A stretch of 64,000 nucleotides of DNA from Spirochaetota bacterium (GCA_023393015.1 JAEWMY010000007.1:1-64000), one strand, 5' to 3'; positions 34,092 to 44,171 are shown, counted from the stretch's first letter. Translations and numbers: made by a program. The notes: generated by a model from the letters alone, not told the origin.

Positions 34092-34757
34092 ATGGATGTA
34101 CGCGTTCGCCTTGAAACCGAAGATGATTACAGGGAAGTTGAGGAACTGACCCGGGAAGCCTTCTGGAATCTGTATGTTCCTGGGTGCGACGAGCATTATC
34201 TTTGTCACGTTTTGAGAGGGCACAGGGATTTCATAAAGGAGCTTGATTTTGTCGCGGAAGCGGACGGGAGGATCGTCGGCTCGATTATGTACTCAAAATC
34301 GGTCTTGATCGGCGATGACGGTGACACGCGGCAAATCGTCTCGTTCGGGCCTCTGTGCGTTCATCCCGACTTTCAAAGAAGGGGGATCGGTTCCCTGTTG
34401 ATAGACAAGACCAAGGCGATTTTGGGGGCAAGCGACATACCGGCAATCGTGATTTACGGCGATCCCCATAATTACTGCAAGCATGGCTTCAAGAACGGGA
34501 TGGATTGCAAAGTCAGCGACATGGACGGCGATTACCCGCTGGGATTGCTCGTGCTGGAGCTCAAGAGCGGTTTCTTCGGGAACAAGAAATGGAAGGCGAT
34601 GCAAAGCGACGTATTCAAGTACGGCCCGGACGAGGCCGCGGAATTCGACAAGGGATTCGCGAGGAAGGAAAAGAAGTGGCAATACAGCCAGGAATTGTTC
34701 AGGATGCAGATCAGGTCGTTTCTGCGGGAAGCTCCGCTGGAGTTCGCGTCAACCTGA
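34092..34757 (+). CDS. GNAT-family N-acetyltransferase
   Basis: 221 residues. VRLETEDDYREVEELTREAFWN is the first GNAT motif, and LCVHPDFQRRGIGSLLIDKTKAIL contains the acetyl-CoA-binding RRGIGS loop. YGDPHNYCKHGFKNG is the usual C-terminal sheet. The C-terminal 60 residues are a charged helical tail. It sits between two ABC proteins of resistance type. The acceptor (antibiotic, polyamine or protein) is unknown. Confidence 0.88.
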   Translation: MDVRVRLETEDDYREVEELTREAFWNLYVPGCDEHYLCHVLRGHRDFIKELDFVAEADGRIVGSIMYSKSVLIGDDGDTRQIVSFGPLCVHPDFQRRGIGSLLIDKTKAILGASDIPAIVIYGDPHNYCKHGFKNGMDCKVSDMDGDYPLGLLVLELKSGFFGNKKWKAMQSDVFKYGPDEAAEFDKGFARKEKKWQYSQELFRMQIRSFLREAPLEFAST

Positions 34758-34902
34758 CTTTCCTTTTCGCCGCGCGCCTTTCGTCGCCGCGTTTCCCGGA
34801 ACGAAACGAGCCATTGAGTCCTGAGGCTTTACAAAGAAAAAAGATTCTGGTAGTACTGTCGTATCAAACCACACAAAGGAACAGGCGCGGGGATGATAGA
34901 CT

Positions 34903-34950
34903 GATCGGGGAGAAACAACAGAATACGAAGCGGCGATTTCTCTCCTGATC
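34903..34950 (+). promoter_or_regulatory. Possible leader hairpin of the ABC-F gene
   Basis: GATCGGGGAGAAA and TTTCTCTCCTGATC form an imperfect inverted repeat 42 bases before the ABC-F start. ABC-F resistance genes are often controlled by leader attenuation. I found no clear leader peptide, so this remains tentative. Confidence 0.3.
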
Positions 34951-34991
34951 CAGTATATGCCGCTCATACAATTCCGCACATGGGAGTGCGT

Positions 34992-36509
34992 ATGAGCAAG
35001 ATGACCCTGACCGTATCCGGATTAAACTTTCAATACGAACAATCAATCGAGCCCCTTTTTGATTCTCTCGAATTTTCGCTGAACGCCGGTTGGACCGGCA
35101 TTATCGGCGGAAACGGGGCCGGGAAGACGACGTTGCTCAGGCTGATTTCAGGCGAGCTTGAGCCGCAGGACGGGAGCGTAACCGGGGCGACGGACCGCGT
35201 ATATTGCATGCAGGAAACGGGCGCGCCGGATGAGTCCCTGGACGCTTTTTTCCGGTCGCTCTACGAGGGGAACGCCGTCGCCGGGCGACTTTTCGGCGTC
35301 TTCGCGCTTGATCATGACTGGCCGTATCGTTGGGAGACCCTGAGTCACGGCGAGCGGAAGCGGGCGCAACTCGCCGCCGCCCTCTGTCGGGAACCGGAAC
35401 TTCTCGCGCTCGATGAGCCCACGAATCACCTTGACGCCGAGGCGGTGAACATGCTGTTGGGCGGACTGAAGGCGTTTGACGGAGTGGGCCTCGCGGTGAG
35501 TCACGACCGCGAGTTTCTTTCGTCGCTCTGTTCCGGTTTTCTCTTCGTCGGCGAGGGCTCCGCCCGGTATCGGCCGGGAACGCTCGAGGAGGCGTTTGAG
35601 CAGGAAGCGCGGGAGAGGACCGCCGCCCTACGCCGGTATGAGAATCTCAAGTCACGGTATGGGATTTTGCGGGGCGAGACGCAGGCGCGTCGCGAGACCT
35701 CGGCGCAAAAGAAGAAGGGTCAGTCCAAAAGGGCGTTATCACCGAAGGATCATGACGGCCGCGCCAGGGTTAACGGACTTAGACTGACGGGCAAGGACGC
35801 GGTCGGGGACGCGCTCGCGAAGAAGATGCGAAACCGCGCCGAGCGTGCCCGTGCCGAGCTCGACGCGGCCGCGAAAGATAAGCCGCGGTTCCGGAAGTCA
35901 GGGTTCAGTATCGACGGGGCCGTGAGTTCGCGCGACTGTCTGGCGCGCCTTCCCGCCGGGACCCTTACGCTTGGCGCGGGCCGCTCGGTTCGGCATCCCG
36001 AACTGGCGATCTCGCCCGGCGACCGCGTCGCCCTTGTCGGCGCGAATGGATGCGGGAAGAGCACCCTGATCCGGGAGTTCTTCGCTCGGGGAGGCATCCG
36101 TCCGGACGAAACGCTGTTTATCCCGCAGGAGTACGGCGAGGCGGAACGGCACGCGCTTGCCGACCGGTTCCGGTTCCTAAGCGACGGGGACACGGGCGAG
36201 CTCCTCTCGCTCTTCTATCGGCTGAACGGCAAGGCGGATCAGGTGCGAACCCCGGACCTTTTGAGCCCGGGCGAATTCCGCAAGCTGGCGCTCGCCGAAG
36301 GCTTGTTCGGCTCCTGCTCCCTCATCGTACTCGATGAGCCCACGAATCACCTCGACCTTCCCTCGCGCATGGCCATCGAGGAAGCCCTCGAGAAGTATAC
36401 CGGCGCCCTTCTGATTGTCAGTCACGACCGCGCTTTCAGGGAGAGGCTCTGCGGGAAGAGTTGGGAGATCGCGGGGGACGCATTGACGGTTTCGTTCAGG
36501 CGTGAATAG
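34992..36509 (+). CDS. ABC-F family ribosome-associated ATPase
   Basis: 505 residues from the ATG at 34992, chosen because GGGAG lies 5-6 bases upstream of it but not of the ATG at 34980. Two soluble ABC modules without membrane segments: GGNGAGKTTL, LSHGERKRAQLAAAL, LLALDEPTNHLD, then GANGCGKSTL, LSPGEFRKLALAEGL, LIVLDEPTNHLD. The linker between them (about 180-290) is basic and coiled-coil, as in translation factors that reach the peptidyl-transferase centre. Such proteins rescue drug-stalled ribosomes or act as EttA-like factors. Its neighbours favour a resistance role. Confidence 0.9.
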   Translation: MSKMTLTVSGLNFQYEQSIEPLFDSLEFSLNAGWTGIIGGNGAGKTTLLRLISGELEPQDGSVTGATDRVYCMQETGAPDESLDAFFRSLYEGNAVAGRLFGVFALDHDWPYRWETLSHGERKRAQLAAALCREPELLALDEPTNHLDAEAVNMLLGGLKAFDGVGLAVSHDREFLSSLCSGFLFVGEGSARYRPGTLEEAFEQEARERTAALRRYENLKSRYGILRGETQARRETSAQKKKGQSKRALSPKDHDGRARVNGLRLTGKDAVGDALAKKMRNRAERARAELDAAAKDKPRFRKSGFSIDGAVSSRDCLARLPAGTLTLGAGRSVRHPELAISPGDRVALVGANGCGKSTLIREFFARGGIRPDETLFIPQEYGEAERHALADRFRFLSDGDTGELLSLFYRLNGKADQVRTPDLLSPGEFRKLALAEGLFGSCSLIVLDEPTNHLDLPSRMAIEEALEKYTGALLIVSHDRAFRERLCGKSWEIAGDALTVSFRRE

Positions 36510-36698
36510 ACGAACGCGATCCCCACGGGCGGCGCCGTATCCGAATGGCCCTGAGTAGGGCGATTGTTGGGATATTTTGCCATGTAGTACCCTTGTGCCA
36601 GTATTGCGAACCCGTGAATACTATGGTAAACTCCCCTCAACTTTCATACCTGTACCCCCCAAATGCGTGATTTCCAAACGTAATAGAGAGAGAAAACG

Positions 36699-38189
36699 AT
36701 GACGAACAAAAAGTCGAATATTCCAATTTTCCTTCTGGTAGTATCAGCCGTTGTTTCATTGTTGAGTTGCGCGAACCCGACTTCACCGGACCTGGGCAGT
36801 ACTGGAAAAATCAGATCCACTATCGTGTTCGGCAACGGTACCCAAATAGCCAAGATGGTTTGCGGTGGCGCGTTCACGAATTCCGTCACCGGCGTAGGAG
36901 ATGGCGTATGCACCTTTTCCAGCAGCGCTCCGGCCGTGGCGACAGTGGATGAAAGTACCGGCGAGGTAACCATGGTTGCGCCGGGAACCGCCGTAATTAC
37001 CGCGAGCAAGGCGGAGACCGATACGCATGAGGCGGCGAGCGCCGGCTATTCGCTTTCGGTTCTGGAGCCTCGTCTGCCCCTTCTCGTGATTACCACCGAA
37101 GGCAACCTTCCCGTAATCAACAAAGAGGATTGGATTAAGGGAACGATTAGAATAAACGATGCCGGAACGGTAACGGACGTGGGCGCCATGGAGATCAAGG
37201 GCAGGGGGAATACTACCTGGAGACTGTTCGACAAAAAACCGTACAACATCAAGCTTGGCAAGAAATCCTCGATGCTTGGCATGAAATCGCATAAAAGATG
37301 GGTTTTGCTGGCGAATTACTCGGACAAAACGCTCTTAAGGAATGCCTTCGCGTTCGATTTGGGCCTGAATGTTTATAACCGTTTCGCGTGGACGCCGGAT
37401 AGCCGGATAGTCGAGGTCGTTCTGAATAACGACTATATCGGCGTATATCAGCTTGTGGAACAGATACGCGAAGACGAGAATCGCGTTGATATCGACGTGG
37501 ATAGCGGCGAGTTCCTCGTTGAAGTGAACAGAAGAATGGACGAGAAATTCAACTTCACGACGAAGAATAAAGTGTCTTTCTCCTTCAAGGAACCCGAGGA
37601 ACCGGACGCGTCTCAATTCGCCGCGATAAAGGCAAAACTGCAGGAGATCGAAGACGTTATATACTCGAGTAAGTTTTCCGATGAGGTTAACGGATACGCC
37701 AAGTATATAGACGTGGACTCGTTTATCGATTGGTACATCATCAATGAGTTGGCAAAGAACAACGATGCCAGCTTTTACTCGTCCGTTTATATGTATTTGA
37801 AGGGCAATAAGCTTTACATGGGACCGTTATGGGATTTTGACATTTCATTCGGAAACATTGACTATCACGGTTGCGACCGTCCCGAAGGCTATTGGGTAAA
37901 AAAGTCGAGATGGATATCAAGATTGTTTAAAGATCCGTCGTTCGCCCGGAAAGTGAAAGATAGATGGAATGAAAGGAAGGGCGCATTGCGGGATAAGATC
38001 GCCGGTCTTGCCGTTCAGGGCTCCGCGTTATCCTCGGGGGCTCACAATAACTTCGCGAGATGGGATATCCTGAATACTGATGTTTGGCCCAACAGGGTAG
38101 TAACGGGTTCATACGACCAGGAAGTGGCCGTGCTTACTGGATGGCTAAACGCCAGATACTCGTGGTTGGATAATGAACTGAATGAATAA
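36699..38189 (+). CDS. CotH-like kinase-fold lipoprotein with Big2 domain
   Basis: 496 residues. The signal peptide ends SLLSC (Cys24). Residues about 35-125 look like a bacterial Ig-like Big2 domain (FSSSAPAVATVDESTGEVTMVAPGTAVITA). Residues about 130-470 are a CotH domain: MEIKGRGNTTW, KKPYNIKLGKK, RWVLLANYSDKTLLRNA, and LYMGPLWDFDISFG with the active-site-like WDFD. CotH proteins are atypical protein kinases in spore coats and also surface proteins in other bacteria. Base composition is clearly lower in GC than its neighbours, suggesting acquisition. A possible promoter lies just before 36640. Confidence 0.88.
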   Translation: MTNKKSNIPIFLLVVSAVVSLLSCANPTSPDLGSTGKIRSTIVFGNGTQIAKMVCGGAFTNSVTGVGDGVCTFSSSAPAVATVDESTGEVTMVAPGTAVITASKAETDTHEAASAGYSLSVLEPRLPLLVITTEGNLPVINKEDWIKGTIRINDAGTVTDVGAMEIKGRGNTTWRLFDKKPYNIKLGKKSSMLGMKSHKRWVLLANYSDKTLLRNAFAFDLGLNVYNRFAWTPDSRIVEVVLNNDYIGVYQLVEQIREDENRVDIDVDSGEFLVEVNRRMDEKFNFTTKNKVSFSFKEPEEPDASQFAAIKAKLQEIEDVIYSSKFSDEVNGYAKYIDVDSFIDWYIINELAKNNDASFYSSVYMYLKGNKLYMGPLWDFDISFGNIDYHGCDRPEGYWVKKSRWISRLFKDPSFARKVKDRWNERKGALRDKIAGLAVQGSALSSGAHNNFARWDILNTDVWPNRVVTGSYDQEVAVLTGWLNARYSWLDNELNE

Positions 38190-38287
38190 TGTCCCGAAAG
38201 CACGACGGGCGTCGAGGGAAGGCCCCGTATCCCGCGGTTGATTCGTTCCATCGTGTTATTCGCACGAACGCTTCGCCAATCCCCACC

Positions 38288-39577
38288 ATGAGCGAGACGC
38301 GCCGGCCGCGTTTGCGCGAGGCGTTGTCGGGTTTCGTCCTTTCGCTCGCCGCGGCGATGACCGTCTTGGCCGGTTGTACGTCAAAGACCGAGAGCATTAC
38401 GGATAAATCGTTTCTCAAGGCCGTAGGCAGGGACTTGCGCGACGATCGCGGAAAGGGAAAGGCGGTCATGCTTCATGGCACGAACGCCGGAGGTTATCTC
38501 CTGCAGGAACTGTGGATGGCGCCGACGCTGGGAACCGACCGCGTCAGGGACGAGGCGTCCATACGGGCGGTTCTGGAAAGCCGCTTCGGCGGGGAGAAGG
38601 CGCGCGAGCTCGAGGCGGCGTACCGCGATTCCTACTGGACGGCGCGGGACTTCGACAACCTGCGCGACCTCGGGGCGAACTGCGTACGCCTGCCGTTCTG
38701 GTATCGTACTCTCGTCGGGGAAACGGGCGAGCTCCTTGAGGAAGGGTTCGCCAGGATCGACTGGTTCGTGCGCGAGGCCGGCTCGCGCGGAATCTACGTC
38801 ATCCTGGACATGCACGGCGCGCCCGGGTCGCAGAACGGAAGCGACCATTCGGGCGTCGACGGCGGACGGGACAAAAAGGGCTCCTCTGAATTCTTTTTCG
38901 GGACGCGCGCCGAACGAAACCAAAAATTGTATCTCGACCTATGGAAAGCGATCGCCGCCCGCTATGAAGGGAACGCGGCCGTCGCGGGTTACGATTTGTT
39001 GAACGAGCCCTTCTGTACCTATCGATACAATTCCGGCATCCCGGACCGCGAGCTGCGCTCGACGCTATGGGGCGTTTACGACGCCGCCTATCGGGCGATT
39101 CGCGCGGTCGACCCCGATCACGTCATCGTCATGGAGGCCGTTTGGGATCCGGTCGATCTGCCCGACCCGGCGCGATACGGCTGGGAGAACGTGATGTACG
39201 AGTACCACAATTACCTGTATGACGATTACGACAACGCGAAAGGCAAGCAGATCGCCAACATGGAAAAGAAGCTCGCCTTGATAGCCGGCGCCGCTTATCC
39301 CGTTCCCTCGTTGATGGGCGAGTTCAACTACTTCGCGAACTGTGACACGTGGGACACGGGCCTCGCGCTCTTGAACGAGGCCGGCGTACACTGGACGACG
39401 TGGACCTACAAGACGACCGCCGACCGCGGCAATTGGGGCATCTACCATCACGCGAGTACGCGCGGGAAGATCGACCTCGAGCGGGCCTCGTTCGAGGAGA
39501 TACGGGAATTCTGGAGCGCGACGGACGACGTGACGGCGAACGAAGGGCTGATCCGGGTGCTCAAGAAGTATATGTGA
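38288..39577 (+). CDS. GH5-like glycoside hydrolase lipoprotein
   Basis: 429 residues from the ATG at 38288; the longer frame upstream has no signal. The signal peptide ends VLAGC (Cys28). (beta/alpha)8 cellulase-type domain: VMLHGTNAGGYLLQELWM, CVRLPFWY, VILDMHGAPGSQN, acid/base Glu240 in YDLLNEPF, EYHNYLYDDY and nucleophile Glu345 in SLMGEFNYF. GH5 enzymes cleave beta-1,4- or beta-1,3-glucans, mannans or related glycans. It follows the CotH lipoprotein by about 100 bp on the same strand. Exact linkage is not deducible. Confidence 0.9.
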   Translation: MSETRRPRLREALSGFVLSLAAAMTVLAGCTSKTESITDKSFLKAVGRDLRDDRGKGKAVMLHGTNAGGYLLQELWMAPTLGTDRVRDEASIRAVLESRFGGEKARELEAAYRDSYWTARDFDNLRDLGANCVRLPFWYRTLVGETGELLEEGFARIDWFVREAGSRGIYVILDMHGAPGSQNGSDHSGVDGGRDKKGSSEFFFGTRAERNQKLYLDLWKAIAARYEGNAAVAGYDLLNEPFCTYRYNSGIPDRELRSTLWGVYDAAYRAIRAVDPDHVIVMEAVWDPVDLPDPARYGWENVMYEYHNYLYDDYDNAKGKQIANMEKKLALIAGAAYPVPSLMGEFNYFANCDTWDTGLALLNEAGVHWTTWTYKTTADRGNWGIYHHASTRGKIDLERASFEEIREFWSATDDVTANEGLIRVLKKYM

Positions 39578-39676
39578 TGCGGAGCCATTGTCGCGGTACG
39601 CGATATCGCGCTATGATTTCCGCGTCGCGCGTTAGGCACCGCGACGACATTCGAACGTATCTCAAACGGAGGTATC

Positions 39677-40402
39677 ATGGAAAACGCGCTGAAAAAGAAA
39701 ACGGATTACTGGCAGGTTTGCCTTATCGTCATACTCGCAGTCGGTTTGCCGGCCATCGGCAAGATCGCGGCGCCCGGGGTCAACCAAACGCTCGTCGCGG
39801 GAGCCTGCGGCGCTGTGGGCGCGCTTATCGGGTACGGCGTGTACGCCGCGGTCAAGAACGCGAGGACGATCGTCAAGGTCGCGACGCTGGTTGTCGAAGT
39901 CTGCCTGCTTTTCGGGGCGATCGCGTTTTTCAGCAGGTATTCGAGCGACGCGCAGGTCCTGCGGCGGGAGTGGGGGACGCGCGTCATCGACTCGGTTTCC
40001 TTCGAGTATCCCAACAAGTTCAGCGAGATGAAGCTGGACGACTCGGGTCTCGTGTGCGCGATGCGCGCTTTTTCCGATAACCGCACCGATCGTCTCGCGA
40101 TGTACCTGATATTCGATTTCCAGGATCACCCCGTCACGAAAGAAGATTCTCTCGAGGGAAGCGTGGTCAACGCCCTGACGAGCAGCAACGCGACCGATAT
40201 CGAGTTTTTCGACGTCAACGTAACCGATTCCACGGTGGAAACGAAGTTCAGGTACAAAATCGGAACCGACGCGTTCAGGGGATTCGCCTTCATTTACAAC
40301 GAGGGCAACCATTTCGAGTCCGTGCTTTTTCTCCCGATAACGCGGGACTACCCGGACGAATATATAGAAAGAATCAGGTCCAGCATCAAGGTGCGAACGT
40401 AG
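39677..40402 (+). CDS. Membrane-anchored protein of unknown function
   Basis: 241 residues. Three closely spaced hydrophobic helices in the first 95 residues (WQVCLIVILAVGLPAIG; LVAGACGAVGALIGYGVYAA; VATLVVEVCLLFGAIAFF), then a soluble, mixed alpha/beta domain of about 145 residues with no family I recognise. The ATG follows GGAGGTATC. It lies between a GH5 lipoprotein and the convergent diguanylate cyclase. Confidence 0.65.
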   Translation: MENALKKKTDYWQVCLIVILAVGLPAIGKIAAPGVNQTLVAGACGAVGALIGYGVYAAVKNARTIVKVATLVVEVCLLFGAIAFFSRYSSDAQVLRREWGTRVIDSVSFEYPNKFSEMKLDDSGLVCAMRAFSDNRTDRLAMYLIFDFQDHPVTKEDSLEGSVVNALTSSNATDIEFFDVNVTDSTVETKFRYKIGTDAFRGFAFIYNEGNHFESVLFLPITRDYPDEYIERIRSSIKVRT

Positions 40403-40448
40403 GGGCGGCAAATATCGTTCCGTGGAAATCGGCGTTGAAAGTCGGCGT

Positions 40449-41990
40449 CTATTCCGACGCGAGCCTGAAGCCGTCGCGGCCGTGCGATTTCACGTAGTAG
40501 AGGGCCTCGTCTGATTTTCGCAAGAGGGTCGCGAGGTCCGTTCCGTCGTCGGGATAGAGGGCGATTCCGAGACTGACCTTCATGGGGATGGTCCTGCCCG
40601 GGGCTTCGTAGGGCTTCTTGAAATTCGAGAGCACCCTCGAAGCGACCTCGGCGGTTTCGGACGCGCCGATCGTCTCCCACAACAGGATCACGAATTCGTC
40701 GCCTCCGAACCGGGCGACGGTATCCATCTTCCGCACCGAACCGTCCAGCCTCGACGCCGCTTCCGTCAGGACCGCGTCGCCCGACTCGTGCCCGAAGGTG
40801 TCGTTGATTTCCTTGAAGTTGTCGAGATCGAGCGATATCACCGCCATCTTCCTGCCGTTGCGCGTCGCGTTCGCGAGCGCGAGCTCGAAGCGGTCGCAGA
40901 AGAGCCGTCGGTTCGCGAGACCGGTCAGGGCGTCGTGCGACGCGAGTTCCTTTAATTGCTCGCGCATCCTTGTCTGTTCCGTCACGTCGCCGATGCACGT
41001 GATCACGCACCTTTCCCCGTCAATCGTTATGGTCTCGGCGGACAGCATGCCCGTCAGGAGCGTTCCGTCTTTTTTCCGGAAATCCGTTTCCATGTTCCGG
41101 ATGCTGCCGTGCCGTATCAAGGCGTTCAAGAAGGTCTTTCTGTTTTCCGGATTCACCCAGAACTTCAGGTCCCGCGTCGTCTTGAGCAGGACCTCGGATC
41201 GAAGGTATCCCGTGATTTCCTCGAACCCCTGATTCGTCTCGAATATCGCGCCGTCTTCCATGCGGGTAAGCACCATCGCGTAGGGAGCCGCGTGAAAGGC
41301 CTTGGTGAATTTCTCCTCCTGCGCGCGCACGTCGTCAAGCAGTCGTTGGTTGAGCAGCAGGACGAGGGCCAAAACGAGGAACATCGCCAGGATGAGATAC
41401 GCGAGTATCGGTATCACGGTGACCAGGTCGGTAGAGGCGTAAAAGTCGTTTCCCCGCGACGGAGAAAAAAGGACAACCGCGATACGGACGGCGTTGACCG
41501 CGACGTAGGCGAGGGCGATGAATCCCGTGAGCCGGGTGGCGGAACCGCTTTCGCCGGGGAGGCTCGCGAGGGTAAACCAGGCGATTTGGGCGGCGAGTAT
41601 CAACATGCACGCCGAGAGGAGCAGCGTGCGCGCGCGGAGGTTCGGGACGATGACGGCCGCGTGGGTGAACGCGACCGCGAAGGCCGACAATAGCGCGATG
41701 TTGGGCCATTGCGGACGTTTCCGGCCGAAAAAATCGCGCAAGCCCGCGAGGATGAGCCAGGTGCCTGTTTGCACCGCGAGATTCGCGAGTACGATCGACG
41801 CGAAATCGGGTATCCGGCCGCGCGACACGAAGAGCACGATCGCGATGGCCTGAAGGGCGATGTTGACAAGCCACGGCGTGAGGCCGCGGTACCGGCGCCG
41901 GTACTGGCCCCAGAGTATTCCCATGATGACGAGGGCGACGACGTTGGTGATGAGATTCATGAGCATGAGGGTTCTGAGGTCGATGGGCAT
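40449..41990 (-). CDS. Membrane diguanylate cyclase (7TM-PAS-GGDEF)
   Basis: 513 residues from the ATG at 41990. Six to seven hydrophobic helices fill residues 1-215, a PAS domain spans about 230-345 (FETNQGFEEITGYLRSEVL), and GGDEF follows to the C-terminus. The active motif RFGGDEF (about residue 425) is intact, and RKMD five residues before it is the inhibitory I-site, so product feedback is expected. It makes cyclic di-GMP from two GTP in response to a membrane or PAS signal. Convergent with the orphan membrane gene. Confidence 0.94.
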   Translation of the reverse strand: MPIDLRTLMLMNLITNVVALVIMGILWGQYRRRYRGLTPWLVNIALQAIAIVLFVSRGRIPDFASIVLANLAVQTGTWLILAGLRDFFGRKRPQWPNIALLSAFAVAFTHAAVIVPNLRARTLLLSACMLILAAQIAWFTLASLPGESGSATRLTGFIALAYVAVNAVRIAVVLFSPSRGNDFYASTDLVTVIPILAYLILAMFLVLALVLLLNQRLLDDVRAQEEKFTKAFHAAPYAMVLTRMEDGAIFETNQGFEEITGYLRSEVLLKTTRDLKFWVNPENRKTFLNALIRHGSIRNMETDFRKKDGTLLTGMLSAETITIDGERCVITCIGDVTEQTRMREQLKELASHDALTGLANRRLFCDRFELALANATRNGRKMAVISLDLDNFKEINDTFGHESGDAVLTEAASRLDGSVRKMDTVARFGGDEFVILLWETIGASETAEVASRVLSNFKKPYEAPGRTIPMKVSLGIALYPDDGTDLATLLRKSDEALYYVKSHGRDGFRLASE

Positions 41991-42302
41991 ACCGTAAGTA
42001 TCGGCAATCCCGCGGAAATTTGTCAACCGAAGATTGTCGGCACAAACGTCAAGGAATCCGTCTTATAACGCGATCATCCCGAGCCTGTTCCCTTGACGCC
42101 CATACGGGCGAAGCCATGGATGAACGCGAGACCCGCGAGACCGTGGGCCAGGCAGCTATCCGTCCCGATCCGAGCTCGTAATCGCGATATCGCGGTGTAT
42201 CGCGTCATTATGCGCGCTTTTCCCCTTGCTTCGCCGTATCCCATGCATATGCTTTAAGTAAACCGTCGGGCCTCAATCTCCGCCCGCGGGGAGGGGGGTC
42301 GT
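41991..42302. other. Intergenic region between diguanylate cyclase and chemoreceptor
   Basis: About 310 bp with divergent promoters expected. I see a small hairpin (GCCCATACGGGC near 42099-42110), another GCCATGGATG word, and the palindrome CGCGATATCGCG near 42184. No gene and no clear -35/-10 pair. Confidence 0.4.
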
Positions 42303-44171
42303 ATGGCAATCAGGATCGATTTACGGACGAGGATAGCCCTTGTCGTCAGCCTCATGGTAGCCGTCCTGTTGGGTACGGTCGTGGCGATTATCGGAACCAG
42401 GCTTGACCGGGATATTAGCGCCCTCGTGCGGGAAGAAAACATACAGATCGCGAAGGCCAGGGCCGCCGAGGTAGGCAGGATCCTTGATTCCTACTACTGG
42501 CAGTTGCGGGGCGCCGCGGCACGGGACTTTCTTCTCTCCGGGGACCGGAAGACGGCCGAGAGGCGCATGCTGAACGAGGTAATCAAGAACGTCTCGCCGG
42601 ACGTCGGGACGTCCATGCTTGCCTGGCCCGACGGCTCCGCGCCTACCGCGGGCGGTACCTACGTGAACGTTTCGGAGCGCAGTTACTTCAAGGCGGTCGT
42701 GAAGGAAGGGAAGGACTACGCCATCGGGGACGTCGCCGTGTCCAAGGTGACAAACGATCCGGCGGTGATTTTCGCGAAGGCCATACGCGGTACCGACGGC
42801 GGCGTGCTCGGCATGGCGGGTTTCGAGATCAAGATGCAGACCCTTTCGACTGTCGCGGCTTCCGTCAAGCTCGGAAAGACGGGATACGGCTGGATTATCG
42901 ACCAACGCGGTTTCGTAATCGCCCATCCGGATCCGGAAACGATCCTGACGCTCGACGTACGCGATTCCTCGAAAAAAGGGTATGCCGGATTGGACGCGCT
43001 CGGCGAGGAGATGCTCGCTAACGATGCGGGAGAAGGATACTACCGGCGCGCGGACGGTATGAAGATGATGACCTACTACGCCCGCGTGCCGAACAGTCCG
43101 GGATGGGTGCTCGCGCTCTCCGTCGAGCGCGCGGAATTGGCTTCGACGGTCACGCGCCTGCTTTCCCTCCTGTATATAACCTTAGCCCTCGGTATCGCGA
43201 TCGCGATTTTCGTGTCCGTTCGCGTCGCACGATCGATATCCCGGCCGATTCAAACCATCGTGCGCGCGGTCGAGAACATCGCCTCCGGCGAGATCAGCCT
43301 CAAGGGGATGGACGTTGCGTACACGAGAAAGATCGTTGCGCGGACCGACGAGGTCGGAACGCTCGGAAAGAACATGGACAAGTTGTTCGGCAGCCTGACG
43401 TCGATAGTCGGGGACATTCGCATGGCATCGGGCGAGGTTCAAACGGGAGCCGAGCAATTGTCCGGAACGTCGCAGGCGCTCTCGCAGGGCGCGAACGAGC
43501 AGGCGTCAAGCCTCGAGGAATTGTCCGCCTCGGTGGAGGAACTCGCGGCGACGATAAAACAGAACGCCGACAACACGGCGCAGGCGGATTCCCTCTCCCG
43601 TCGCGTGGCGCGAAACGCGGAGGAGTCGGGCAGGGCCGTCGGCGAGACGGTGGCGAGCATGCGGGAGATCGCCTCGAAGATTTCCATTATAGAGGAGATC
43701 GCGCGGCAGACGAACCTTCTCGCGCTCAACGCCGCGATAGAGGCGGCTCGCGCCGGGGAGGCGGGCAAGGGTTTCGCGGTCGTCGCGACCGAGGTGCGCA
43801 AGCTCGCGGAGCGCTCCGCCGCCGCCGCGGGCGAGATCAACGTCCTTTCGACCAGGAGCACGACCGTAGCCGCCGAGGCGGGAAAACGGCTCGAGGAGTT
43901 GGTTCCAGACATCAGGAAGACGGCGGAGTTGATTCAGGAGATCTCCGCGGCTTCGACGGAACAGGCGGACGGAGCGGATCAGATCGCCAAGGGCGTGACA
44001 CAGATGGATCAGGTCGTCCAGCAAAACGCCTCGAGCTCGGAGGAGCTCGCGGCCACGGCGGAAGAGCTCGCGGGTCAGGCGACCAAGCTCGTGGAGACGA
44101 TCGGGTTTTTCAAGGTTTCCGGATCGGAGGCCATGGAGGAGATCGCCCGCGCGAGCGTTACGGAACGATAG
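42303..44171 (+). CDS. Methyl-accepting chemotaxis protein with Cache sensor
   Basis: 622 residues. TM1 about 11-32, a Cache domain about 38-280 (NVSERSYFKAVVKEGKDYAIGDVAVSK; GYGWIIDQRGFVIAHPDP is the classic amine or amino-acid type Cache core), TM2 about 285-307, HAMP, then the signalling coiled coil with tip ARQTNLLALNAAIEAARAGEAGKGFAVVATEVRKLAE. Strong GGGGAGG ribosome site. Detects a small molecule outside the membrane and controls CheA. No receptor-modifying genes nearby. Confidence 0.95.
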   Translation: MAIRIDLRTRIALVVSLMVAVLLGTVVAIIGTRLDRDISALVREENIQIAKARAAEVGRILDSYYWQLRGAAARDFLLSGDRKTAERRMLNEVIKNVSPDVGTSMLAWPDGSAPTAGGTYVNVSERSYFKAVVKEGKDYAIGDVAVSKVTNDPAVIFAKAIRGTDGGVLGMAGFEIKMQTLSTVAASVKLGKTGYGWIIDQRGFVIAHPDPETILTLDVRDSSKKGYAGLDALGEEMLANDAGEGYYRRADGMKMMTYYARVPNSPGWVLALSVERAELASTVTRLLSLLYITLALGIAIAIFVSVRVARSISRPIQTIVRAVENIASGEISLKGMDVAYTRKIVARTDEVGTLGKNMDKLFGSLTSIVGDIRMASGEVQTGAEQLSGTSQALSQGANEQASSLEELSASVEELAATIKQNADNTAQADSLSRRVARNAEESGRAVGETVASMREIASKISIIEEIARQTNLLALNAAIEAARAGEAGKGFAVVATEVRKLAERSAAAAGEINVLSTRSTTVAAEAGKRLEELVPDIRKTAELIQEISAASTEQADGADQIAKGVTQMDQVVQQNASSSEELAATAEELAGQATKLVETIGFFKVSGSEAMEEIARASVTER

